64,000 nt of DNA from Acidovorax sp. Leaf78 (GTDB lineage Bacteria > Pseudomonadota > Gammaproteobacteria > Burkholderiales > Burkholderiaceae_C): NCBI RefSeq assembly GCF_001422735.1, contig NZ_LMLZ01000020.1:773-64772 (forward strand). The letters run 5' to 3'. How positions within the stretch are numbered: the stretch's first letter is position 1; each line of letters starts with the position of its first letter. This document shows, piece by piece, positions 27,233 to 35,364 of this stretch. The translations under genes and the position numbers were made by a program. The notes beneath the pieces were generated by a model that was not told the origin of the DNA, did no database searches, and saw only the letters and a list, made by a program, of their open reading frames with translations.

Positions 27233-27805
27233 ATGCCTTCTCTCACGATCGCCACCAAGTACGGCTCGTTCTTCCACCTGGCGCGCCAGCACCAGGTCAT
27301 CTTCTACTACGTGGGGTATTTCTCGCAGCACATCGTGGCTGCGATGGCCGACGCGGTGAAGCTGCAGCTCGAAGTCGCCGGTGTCGCTGCTCCTACGCGG
27401 CGCAAGCTCTTTTCGTCCTTCGTCGAGATGGCGCAGAACATCATTCACTACTCGGCGGACTCCCTGACGCCTGCGAGCCAGAACAACGGCGAGTTGCGCC
27501 ACGGGTCGGTGTGCATTCGCCGCGAGGCGGATGGCAGCTTCTCGCTGCTGTGCGCCAACCCCATCGAGCGCGTGGTGGCCGAAGAGCTGCGCATCAAGCT
27601 GAGTGCGCTGCGCAGCATGACGCTCGAGGAGATCAAGCAGGCCTACCGACAAACGCTGCGCGAGGAAACGCCACAAGGCAGCAAGGGAGCGGGGATGGGT
27701 TTTCTGACCGTCGCGCGGGATGCGCGCGAGCCGCTCGAATTTGACTTCGACGCCGACGAGGAGACCGGCAGTTCGCCTGTCTTCTACCTCAAGGCAGCCA
27801 TCTAG
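27233..27805 (+). CDS. siaB: SiaB-family protein kinase (DUF6272)
   Basis: The 190-residue protein fits the SiaB family, a GHKL-fold kinase that phosphorylates SiaC. The N-box-like helix FSSFVEMAQNIIHYSAD and the glycine turn QGSKGAGMGFLTVARDA are visible. It lies between the phosphatase gene and the siaC gene, so the kinase and phosphatase set the SiaC phosphorylation state together. Start ATG follows the siaA stop by 12 bases. Family recognition rests on these motifs and on gene order. Confidence 0.85.
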   Translation: MPSLTIATKYGSFFHLARQHQVIFYYVGYFSQHIVAAMADAVKLQLEVAGVAAPTRRKLFSSFVEMAQNIIHYSADSLTPASQNNGELRHGSVCIRREADGSFSLLCANPIERVVAEELRIKLSALRSMTLEEIKQAYRQTLREETPQGSKGAGMGFLTVARDAREPLEFDFDADEETGSSPVFYLKAAI

Positions 27806-27839
27806 GCGCACAGCGCCTGTCAATGAATCGAGATTACTG

Positions 27840-28229
27840 ATGGAAAACCTCTACATCGCACCAACGCCCAGCTCGCCTGAGGTGGATTTCAAGTTTGATG
27901 CGCAGACGCTCAGTCTCCGGGGCGAGTCGTATCCTGAGAATGCAGCCGCGTTCTACGGCGACATCATCGCGCGCCTCAGCGAATTCTTGTCCACGCAGCG
28001 CGAAGCCACCCTGAACGTGAACGTGGCGCTGGCGTATTTCAACAGCTCCAGCACCAAGATGCTGTTCAACCTGATCGAGGCGCTGAGCAACGCTGCAGAA
28101 GCGGGCAACCGGGTGGTGCTCAACTGGTACCACGACGAAGAGGACGACACGATCCTCGAGTTCGGCCAGGAGTTGAGCGAAGACTTCCCAGCCATCGAGT
28201 TCGTCACCCATGCGGTGGGAGCCGCTTGA
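27840..28229 (+). CDS. siaC: SiaC-family regulatory phosphoprotein (DUF1987)
   Basis: The 129-residue protein has the family layout: IAPTPSSPEVDFKFD, LSLRGESYPENAAAFYGDII and the phospho-site region LAYFNSSSTKML, followed by a helix and NWYHDEEDDTILEFGQELSED. In the Pseudomonas system the threonine in the equivalent YFN(S/T)SS stretch is phosphorylated by SiaB and cleared by SiaA; the unphosphorylated form binds and activates SiaD. ATG 27840 overlaps no gene and lies 34 bases after siaB. The stop is directly followed by the siaD start. Confidence 0.9.
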   Translation: MENLYIAPTPSSPEVDFKFDAQTLSLRGESYPENAAAFYGDIIARLSEFLSTQREATLNVNVALAYFNSSSTKMLFNLIEALSNAAEAGNRVVLNWYHDEEDDTILEFGQELSEDFPAIEFVTHAVGAA

Positions 28230-28991
28230 ATGGTGAGCGCTGCAACCGGGCCGGCGCCCGATCTTTTCGATGCCGAGAACCAGACGCTGCTGGCAGCCCG
28301 AGCTGCCCATTCGGCTTGCGCAGGCTCCGCGCAGGACGCCTGTGGGTCGGCCCTGGGCGAGCTGATCCTGGCATACGAGCGACTCCTGCGGGAGACGCGC
28401 AGGCTGGTGCGCCGCAGCGACAGGGCCGAGCTGGAGATGAACCAGATGAACACACGGCTGCAGGATCTGGCGGCCGAGCTCGAACACCGTGCCAATCATG
28501 ACCCGCTCACGGGCGTGCTCAACCGCGCGGCCATCATCGAACGGGTCAACCGGCATTTCGTCCGCGAAGACCTGGCCCTGGTCGTTCTCGACATCGATCA
28601 CTTCAAGCGGATCAACGACAGCTTCGGCCACCCGATGGGCGACAAGGTCATCCTGGGCGTGGTCGCCTGTCTCCAGGCGGTGGTCCCGGCCACCGCGCAG
28701 ATAGGGCGCGTGGGCGGCGAGGAGTTCACCGTGGTGCTGCGGCAGCACAGCGCCCAGGAGTCCGAGCGGGTGGCGCAGGCGCTCAGGCAGGCCATCGAGA
28801 CGTGCGTCTTCGATCTGCCGGACGGCAGCGGCGTCACGGCCAGCTTCGGCGTGTGCTGGGCGGGTGCGGGCAGCGATTTCGACAGCGCCTATGGCCTGGC
28901 TGACGAAGCGCTTTACGTCGCAAAGCGCGGTGGGCGAAACCAGGTCTGCGTGGCGGCCAGCTCTTTGCCATCGCTTGAGCATGTGGTCTGA
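28230..28991 (+). CDS. siaD: SiaD-like diguanylate cyclase
   Basis: The 253-residue protein has an N-terminal coiled-coil stalk (ILAYERLLRETRRLVRRSDRAELEMNQMN) and a GGDEF domain. It shows HDPLTGVLNRA, a substrate segment VLDIDHFKRINDSFGHPMGD and the active-site motif RVGGEEF, which is catalytically competent. The RxxD inhibitory site normally placed five residues before the motif is absent (PATAQIG), so product inhibition by that route is unlikely. In the related Pseudomonas operon SiaC binds the stalk and switches the cyclase on, which drives biofilm formation. It starts at the base following the siaC stop and overlaps the next gene by 11 bases. Confidence 0.92.
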   Translation: MVSAATGPAPDLFDAENQTLLAARAAHSACAGSAQDACGSALGELILAYERLLRETRRLVRRSDRAELEMNQMNTRLQDLAAELEHRANHDPLTGVLNRAAIIERVNRHFVREDLALVVLDIDHFKRINDSFGHPMGDKVILGVVACLQAVVPATAQIGRVGGEEFTVVLRQHSAQESERVAQALRQAIETCVFDLPDGSGVTASFGVCWAGAGSDFDSAYGLADEALYVAKRGGRNQVCVAASSLPSLEHVV

Positions 28992-31317
28992 GGCTGAACT
29001 GCGCCGGGCAGATTCAAGGTGGGCCACCCTCGACACCACACGGCGTGACGCGCTCGGCATGGGGACGCACTGGCGAATACTCGTCGTCGACAACGATCCC
29101 GACGTGCACGCCGCCACGCTGGCTGCGCTGGAGGGCCACACGCTGTTCGAGCGCCCGTTGGTGTTCATGCATGCGTTCTCGGGCGACGAGGCCAAATCTT
29201 TGCTGCTCAAGGAAACCGACCTTGCCATGGTCATCCTCAACGTGGTGCCGGAGCAGGCCAGCCCGGGGCTGGACCTCGTCGATTTCATCCGCCACTCGGC
29301 GGGCCTGAGGAACACCCGCATCGTGCTGCGCACCGGCCAGCCCGGGCAGGTGCCGGACCTTGACACCCTGCTGCGGTACGACATCAACGACTACCGGACC
29401 AAGGCCGAACTCACCCCCGACCGGCTGTTGGCGATGGTCGTGACAGCGGTTCGGTCCTACAAACAACTGTGCGCGGTCGATGCCAGCCGGGTCAGCCTGG
29501 AGATGATCGTGCGCTCCAGCGCATCGCTTCTGGAAACGAAGGATGCCTATGAGTTCGCATCGGCAGTGCTGACGCAACTGGCGGCCTTGCTGAATGTGGA
29601 ACGCGAGGGCCTGGTGTGCGTGCAGCGCGGCGAGAACCGGCGTGACTACTACGTACTGGCCGCCTCGGGCAGGTTCTCCGAACTCGCAGGGCTCCCGCTG
29701 GATCTGTTGTCACAAGGGCCCGAACTCGATCTGCTGTGCACTTCCATCGCCAAGCGGTACAACGTGTTCGGCGAGTCGGGAGGACTGGCGCTGCACATCG
29801 GCCACAAGGACGAGCAAGACTTCGTGGTGTTCATGGATGTGCCCCGCAACCATCGCGGCCTGGAGCCGCAGTTGCTCGATGTGCTGTGCGCGAACCTGAG
29901 CACGCTGCTGCACAACCGCGGGCTTCTGGGGCGGTTGCACGAGAGCGCCTACCACGACCCTTTGGTGAACCTTCCCAACCGCGCGCACTTTGTCGAAGAG
30001 GTCAATGATTGCGCGCGGCACGGGGCCACCGACTACGTTCTGGCGCTGATCGATATTGATGACTTCAGCGCCACGAACGAGGTGATGGGCCATCGCTTTG
30101 GCGACCGGCTGCTGGAGAAGGTCGCGCGTTGCCTGGAAGCATCGCTGCCGCCTGGCGTGCTGTTGGCGCGGCTCGGGGCGGACACCTTCGGGGTGCTGGG
30201 CTCCGTCCGGCAGGTGAGGCCGAGAAGCCTGCTGGATTGCGTTCGGCAACCGTTGAACATCGACGGCGTACCGCACAAGGTATCGCTCACCTGTGGGTAC
30301 GTGCTCCTGCCCGACGAACCGCAGGCCGGTGCCGATCTGGTCAAGGATGCGACCATCGCCCTCAAGCGCGCGAAACGCGACCACCGGGGCCAGGACCTCC
30401 AGTACGCCGTGCAAATGGGAACGGAGGCAAGGGCCCGTGCCTTGCTGCGTTCCGAGCTGCGGGAGGCCATCGAGAACGAACAGCTGTTCCTCGTGTACCA
30501 GCCCCAGCTGAACCTCGACACCCATGCCCTGGTGGGGCTGGAGGCACTGCTGCGATGGCGGACGGCGGACGGCGGATTCGTTCCGCCCGATCAGTTCATT
30601 CCCGTGGCCGAACACTCCGGCCTCATTGTCGGACTGGGGCAGTGGGTTCTGGCCACCGCGTGCGCCACCATGCGTGAGCTGCTGGATGCCAACGCTGCCC
30701 CGCAGCGCATGGCCGTCAATGTGTCCACGGTGCAGTTGCAGGACCCGGGATTTTTCGACATCGTGTGCGCTGCGCTGGACCACAGCGGGCTGCAAGGCGA
30801 GCACCTCGAACTGGAGATCACGGAGTCGGTGGCGGTGCTCCCGACGCAGTTCCTGGAGCACACTTTGTCGGCTCTGCGAGCCAAGGGCATCACGATTGCC
30901 ATCGACGACTTCGGCACCGGGTATTCGTCACTGAGCTACCTGGAACGCCTGCCGCTGGACCGCATCAAGATCGACCGTTCATTCGTCCGACAGCTCGGTG
31001 AACCGCGCGGCGCGCGCATTGCTGAGATGGTGGCCCAGTTGGGCCGAAAACTCGGCCTGAGCGTGCTGGCGGAAGGCATCGAGGATGCCGCCGTCTGGCA
31101 GTCGCTGCGCGGCATGGGCTGCCAGGAAGGCCAGGGGTTTCACATCGCCAGGCCGATGGAGCGGGACGCGCTGGTCGGCTGGATCCGGCGCCACGCGGGG
31201 TCATCCGTTCGGCACATGCAAGTGCCTTGCGCTGGTTTGCGGGATGAGCCGGAGCCCGTGGTCCAAGCGGTGTGCACTGGGCGGGTTTCTCACGGCGAGG
31301 TCGGCAACCTGCTGTAA
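28981..31317 (+). CDS. Receiver-DUF3369-GGDEF-EAL protein, likely c-di-GMP phosphodiesterase
   Basis: The 778-residue protein starts at an ATG inside the siaD stop region, so it is translationally coupled. An N-terminal receiver-like domain (ILVVDNDPDVH) has Asn87 (VILNVV) where the phospho-acceptor Asp should be. A DUF3369/GAF-like sensor region follows (VSLEMIVRSSASLLETKDAYEF...). The GGDEF domain is degenerate: GADTF at about 400-404. The EAL domain looks intact: Glu521-Ala-Leu, VNVST, LEITES, AIDDFGTGYSSL, DRIKIDRSF, LAEGIED and QGFHIARPM. It should therefore degrade c-di-GMP, opposing the cyclase from the same operon, with the first two domains as regulators. Confidence 0.9.
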   Translation: MWSEAELRRADSRWATLDTTRRDALGMGTHWRILVVDNDPDVHAATLAALEGHTLFERPLVFMHAFSGDEAKSLLLKETDLAMVILNVVPEQASPGLDLVDFIRHSAGLRNTRIVLRTGQPGQVPDLDTLLRYDINDYRTKAELTPDRLLAMVVTAVRSYKQLCAVDASRVSLEMIVRSSASLLETKDAYEFASAVLTQLAALLNVEREGLVCVQRGENRRDYYVLAASGRFSELAGLPLDLLSQGPELDLLCTSIAKRYNVFGESGGLALHIGHKDEQDFVVFMDVPRNHRGLEPQLLDVLCANLSTLLHNRGLLGRLHESAYHDPLVNLPNRAHFVEEVNDCARHGATDYVLALIDIDDFSATNEVMGHRFGDRLLEKVARCLEASLPPGVLLARLGADTFGVLGSVRQVRPRSLLDCVRQPLNIDGVPHKVSLTCGYVLLPDEPQAGADLVKDATIALKRAKRDHRGQDLQYAVQMGTEARARALLRSELREAIENEQLFLVYQPQLNLDTHALVGLEALLRWRTADGGFVPPDQFIPVAEHSGLIVGLGQWVLATACATMRELLDANAAPQRMAVNVSTVQLQDPGFFDIVCAALDHSGLQGEHLELEITESVAVLPTQFLEHTLSALRAKGITIAIDDFGTGYSSLSYLERLPLDRIKIDRSFVRQLGEPRGARIAEMVAQLGRKLGLSVLAEGIEDAAVWQSLRGMGCQEGQGFHIARPMERDALVGWIRRHAGSSVRHMQVPCAGLRDEPEPVVQAVCTGRVSHGEVGNLL

Positions 31318-31618
31318 GGCCAGATGCGGTCTTCCATGATGGTGGTGCGTCGTGGGTGCTGGCCGCGATGTGAATGCGTTCTGCTGGGCGCACACGTTTG
31401 ACACGGTTCTCTGGAGAGACTTTGCGCAGCCCAATGCCGAAAGTTTGGAGCGCGAGACCGGCGTAGCGCTTCACCGCCTGTAGGCGAGGGCGCACTTGCC
31501 ATCAGCGCCAGAACCCACGGCGCTTCCCCGCCAACATCGTCACCATGGCTTTAGGTCCACATCCGCGCGCAGGTGCCGCGCGGAAGAGCCTTTACAAGCG
31601 CAATGGGATGGGGTCGGC
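31318..31618. other. Spacer before the glucose dehydrogenase gene
   Basis: About 300 bases with no gene. The glucose dehydrogenase frame is open back to 31496, but the residues there lack membrane or family features, so this stretch is taken as its leader and promoter. No clear operator was seen. Confidence 0.4.
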
Positions 31619-34207
31619 ATGGCAAATCACACACGCAGGGCAATGGTGACGGGCGTTATCGCCGGTCTGATGGGCGCAGCCGTTCTGGCGGGCGGTCTCT
31701 GGCTGGCGTCGCTCGGCGGCAGTTGGTACTACGCTGCGGTCGGGAGCGCGCTGCTGGTCACGGGATTCTTGTGGGCCCGCCAGCATCCGTGGGCGCGTGG
31801 GTGGTATGCCGTGGTGCTCGGCGGGTCGCTCGCGTGGGCGCTGTGGGAGGTGGGCCTCGACTGGTGGCCGTTGGCCGCGCGGCTCGATGTGCTGTTCGTG
31901 TTGGGCCTGTGGATGCTCACCCGCTGGTCGGGGCGCCCTTCGCTCACCGACGAGAGAGATGCCTCCGCTTCGCCTTTGGGTTCGCGCCGGGCGCACCGGG
32001 GCTGGTCGCCCTCAGGCAGTGCACTGCTGGGTCTGGTGATCGTGGTGTCTGCAGCCGTCGCGGTCGCGTCGTGGTTTCGTGACCCGCACGATGTCGCGGG
32101 CACATTGCCGCGGACCGAAGCCTCTGCCACCGTCACGCCCGCAGTCGCGCCCACCCCCGCATCGGGCATGCCCGGCAACCCTGTGGTTGCGCCTGGAGAG
32201 TGGCACGCTTATGGACGCACTGGCCTGGGCCAGCGCTTTGCTCCTTTGTCGGAGATCACGCCCGCCAACGTGTCGGCATTGAAGCTGGCTTGGGAATACC
32301 GCACAGGCGATGTGCGGGGCAAGCCGGGCGACCCTGAGGAGACCACGTACGAGGTTACGCCGCTCAAGATCGGCAATCGGCTTTTTCTGTGTACGCCGCA
32401 CCAGTTGGTGATTGCGCTGGATGCGACCACGGGCAAGGAGCTGTGGCGCTACGACCCCCAGATTGAAAACAAGCTGGCTTTGCAGCATCTGACCTGCCGC
32501 GGGCTGTCTTACCAGCCGCCGCGCGCTGCTGCGGCGGATGTGAACGCTGGCGCAACCGTAGTGCCCGTGTTGCCCCTCACTGCTGCGGCGCCTACTGCGG
32601 CTACCGCGGCGCCTGCCGACACTGCTGCTGCCGCATCCAACTCCCGTCAGACGCCCATCGCGGCACGGCGCGGTGCGACGGATGCGGCCTGCATGGCCAA
32701 GCTGTTCATGCCCACGGCAGATGGCCGCATCATCGCGCTGAGCCCCGACACCGGCGCGGTGTGCGCCAACTTTGGCGGGGGCTCCGGCCAGATCGACCTG
32801 TGGCAGCGCATGCCCAACCTGCGGCCAGGTGCGTACTACTCGACCTCGCCGGTGGTGGTCACCCAGCGCTACGTGATCGTGGGTGGCACGGTGCTCGACA
32901 ACGCGTCCGTCAAGGAGCAGTCGGGCGTGATCCGCGCATTCGACATCGACACCGGCCAGCTGGTATGGAACTGGGATTCAGGCAACCCTGACGACACCGC
33001 ACCCTTGGCGCCAGGGCGCACCTACACGCCCAACTCGCCCAACAGCTGGTCCATATCCAGCGTGGACGAGGCACTGGGCATGGTCTATGTGCCCATGGGC
33101 AACCAGCCACCCGACCAATGGGGCGGCCGCCGCAGTCCGGCGGTGGAACGCTATTCGTCGTCTGTTGTGGCGCTCGACCTGGCCAGCGGCCGCGTGCGCT
33201 GGCACTTCCAGACCGTGCACCACGATCTGTGGGACTACGACGTGCCTGCACAACCGACCCTGCTCGACCTGCAGATCAATGGCCAGACGGTGCCTGCACT
33301 GGTGCAGCCCACCAAGCAGGGCGAGTTGTTTGTGCTGGACCGCCGCACCGGTGCGCCGTTGCTGCCGGTACAGGAGGCGCCAGCACCCCAGGGCGCAGCC
33401 GCCGGCGACCACACTGCGGCCACGCAGCCCCACTCGGCCCTGTCGTTCAACCCGCCCCCGCTGCGCGAGCGTGACATGTGGGGCGCAACGATGTTCGATC
33501 AGCTGGCCTGTCGCATCGCGTTCCATCGGCTGCGCTACGAGGGCCGGTTCACCCCGCCCTCCGAGCAAGGCAGCCTGGTGTATCCAGGCAACTTCGGCGT
33601 GTTCAACTGGGGAGGCATTGCGGTCGACCCGTCCCGCCAGGTGGCGTTCACCACGCCCACATACCTGGCGTTCGTGTCCAAGCTGGTCCCCCGCAAAAAC
33701 GACTCCAGCCTGATGGTGCAGAAGGATGGACCGCCCAAAGGCAACCTGCCCGCGCTCAACGAAAACTTTGGTGCGCCTTTTGCCGCGTCGATGAAGCCTT
33801 TCGTATCGCCCATGGGCCTGCCCTGCCAGGCACCGCCCTGGGGCTACGTGGCGGGTGTCGACCTGCGCACGGGCCAGGTGGCATGGAAGCACCGCAACGG
33901 TACGGTGCGCGACCTGGCGCCAGTACCGCTTCCGTTTCGCATGGGGGTGCCCGGTATCGGCGGGCCCATGGTGACGGCCGGAGGGGTAGCGTTCTACTCA
34001 GGCGCGCTCGACAACTATGTGCGTGCCTATGACGTGAACGACGGCCGCATCATCTGGCACGACCGCCTTCCCGCCGGCGGGCAGGCCACGCCCATGAGCT
34101 ACACGGGCGACGACGGGCGCCAGTACGTGGTGGTGGTGGCGGGCGGGCATGGCTCCACGGGCACCAAGGCCGGTGACTCGGTGCGTGCCTACGCATTGCC
34201 GCGCTAG
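31619..34207 (+). CDS. gcd: PQQ-dependent membrane-bound glucose dehydrogenase
   Basis: The 862-residue protein starts with about five transmembrane helices (residues 10-150; AGLMGAAVLAGGLWLASL, then GSALLVTGFLWARQ), which hold ubiquinone in this family. A periplasmic eight-bladed quinoprotein propeller follows: WHAYGRTGLGQRFAPLSEI, YEVTPLKIGNRLFLCTPH, DVPAQPTLLDL, FNWGGIAVD and YVVVVAGGHGSTGTKAGD. It oxidises glucose and other aldoses to lactones in the periplasm and passes electrons to ubiquinone. It is longer than the usual 800 residues, mostly from an Ala/Pro-rich insertion at about 301-357. Other PQQ-linked genes lie nearby at 37062-40685. Confidence 0.93.
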   Translation: MANHTRRAMVTGVIAGLMGAAVLAGGLWLASLGGSWYYAAVGSALLVTGFLWARQHPWARGWYAVVLGGSLAWALWEVGLDWWPLAARLDVLFVLGLWMLTRWSGRPSLTDERDASASPLGSRRAHRGWSPSGSALLGLVIVVSAAVAVASWFRDPHDVAGTLPRTEASATVTPAVAPTPASGMPGNPVVAPGEWHAYGRTGLGQRFAPLSEITPANVSALKLAWEYRTGDVRGKPGDPEETTYEVTPLKIGNRLFLCTPHQLVIALDATTGKELWRYDPQIENKLALQHLTCRGLSYQPPRAAAADVNAGATVVPVLPLTAAAPTAATAAPADTAAAASNSRQTPIAARRGATDAACMAKLFMPTADGRIIALSPDTGAVCANFGGGSGQIDLWQRMPNLRPGAYYSTSPVVVTQRYVIVGGTVLDNASVKEQSGVIRAFDIDTGQLVWNWDSGNPDDTAPLAPGRTYTPNSPNSWSISSVDEALGMVYVPMGNQPPDQWGGRRSPAVERYSSSVVALDLASGRVRWHFQTVHHDLWDYDVPAQPTLLDLQINGQTVPALVQPTKQGELFVLDRRTGAPLLPVQEAPAPQGAAAGDHTAATQPHSALSFNPPPLRERDMWGATMFDQLACRIAFHRLRYEGRFTPPSEQGSLVYPGNFGVFNWGGIAVDPSRQVAFTTPTYLAFVSKLVPRKNDSSLMVQKDGPPKGNLPALNENFGAPFAASMKPFVSPMGLPCQAPPWGYVAGVDLRTGQVAWKHRNGTVRDLAPVPLPFRMGVPGIGGPMVTAGGVAFYSGALDNYVRAYDVNDGRIIWHDRLPAGGQATPMSYTGDDGRQYVVVVAGGHGSTGTKAGDSVRAYALPR

Positions 34208-34208
34208 C

Positions 34209-34238
34209 AGCGCCGGGCGCCGTAGCGTCGGCGGCGCT
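34209..34238. terminator. GC hairpin between gcd and the convergent LysR gene
   Basis: AGCGCCG at 34209-34215 pairs with CGGCGCT at 34232-34238, just after the gcd stop and reaching the LysR stop codon. There is no T-run, so termination is only possible, not shown. Confidence 0.3.
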
Positions 34239-35187
34239 ACTGGGCCTGCGCGAGAAGGTGATGGATGAACGGGCGGCACGGGTGGGCCGCACCATGGTCC
34301 GTCATTAAGTCCGCTCTGACCAGCACGCCCAGCGGCGGTACAGGCCTGGTTTGCCAGGCCAGCACGGCCAGGTCCTGCCGTTGCACGAACGGCCGCACCA
34401 GGCTCATCGGCAGGCACACCAGCAAGTCGCTGGCGGACAGCAGGGCATAGGCGATTTCTGCCGAGCGGCTGGACACCCTGCATAGATCGGGAACACCCCC
34501 CAGGTCGTCGAAGAGATGCTCCACCTGCAAGGGGCCAAGCCCTGTGAGCGGTGGGGCCAGCCAGCGATGCGCGAGCAAATCAGCGGCCTGCAGGGTGGCT
34601 TGCTGAGCCAACGGGTGTCCTGTGCGGCACGCGACGACGAACTCGTCCTGCCGCACGGCGTGGAACTCGAAACCCTGTGGCATGGGCTCCGGCTGGCGGC
34701 AGATCGCAAGGTCCAGTTTTCCTTCTTGAATGCTCGCGAGCAGGTTGTCGATGGTGATCTCCTGCACATCGATGACGGCGTCTGGCTGCAACGCGCAATA
34801 AGCGTGTATCGCCGTGGTCAGCAAGCCGTTGATGCCCGCGGCAATGCTCCCGATGCGGATCGGGGCGGACGCTGCCCCCTGCTGCATCAGCGCTGCATTG
34901 CCGGCCACCGCCTCGATGGGCACCAGCGCGGCCCGCAACAGCGGTAGCACTGCGCGACCCAGGCTCGTCAGGCGCATGCCTTTGGCGTGCCGTTCGAAGA
35001 TGGCCCCGCCCAGTGTGTTCTCCAGCTCTGCCAGGGCGTGGGTGGCGGCAGGCTGGCTCAGGCCGATGGACGCTGCAGCCCGGTGCAGGCTTTGCAGGTC
35101 GGCAATCGCGATCACCAGTTGCAGGTGCTTCAGGCGGACGCGACCCAGGATTCGATTGAACAGGACCGACGGGGAGGGCTCAGACAT
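34237..35187 (-). CDS. LysR-family transcriptional regulator
   Basis: The 316-residue protein has an N-terminal winged helix-turn-helix (RLKHLQLVIAIADLQSLHRAAASIGLSQPAATHALAELE) and a C-terminal effector-binding domain (IRIGSIAAGING, DLAICRQPEPMP, RSAEIAYALLSASD). The SQPAATHALAELE recognition helix is typical of the GbpR/PcaQ-like subgroup that responds to sugar or aromatic catabolites. The gene is convergent with gcd and divergent from the exported lyase gene, so the lyase gene is the most likely target through the 177-base intergenic space. The effector is unknown. Confidence 0.9.
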   Translation of the reverse strand: MSEPSPSVLFNRILGRVRLKHLQLVIAIADLQSLHRAAASIGLSQPAATHALAELENTLGGAIFERHAKGMRLTSLGRAVLPLLRAALVPIEAVAGNAALMQQGAASAPIRIGSIAAGINGLLTTAIHAYCALQPDAVIDVQEITIDNLLASIQEGKLDLAICRQPEPMPQGFEFHAVRQDEFVVACRTGHPLAQQATLQAADLLAHRWLAPPLTGLGPLQVEHLFDDLGGVPDLCRVSSRSAEIAYALLSASDLLVCLPMSLVRPFVQRQDLAVLAWQTRPVPPLGVLVRADLMTDHGAAHPCRPFIHHLLAQAQ

Positions 35188-35364
35188 GGGTATTCAAAAA
35201 ATGAATCAGACAGCTAAAGAAGCATTGGTCTCGCGCGGCGCGCTGTGCAACGATGCCCGGGCCCTGAAGGGTGGGCGCCAACGCGCTCAGTCAATCCACT
35301 CCACGAATGTTATTGCCGAAAGGGACATGCCAAGGTCCCGCGGTCACTGAGGAGACAAAACCAC

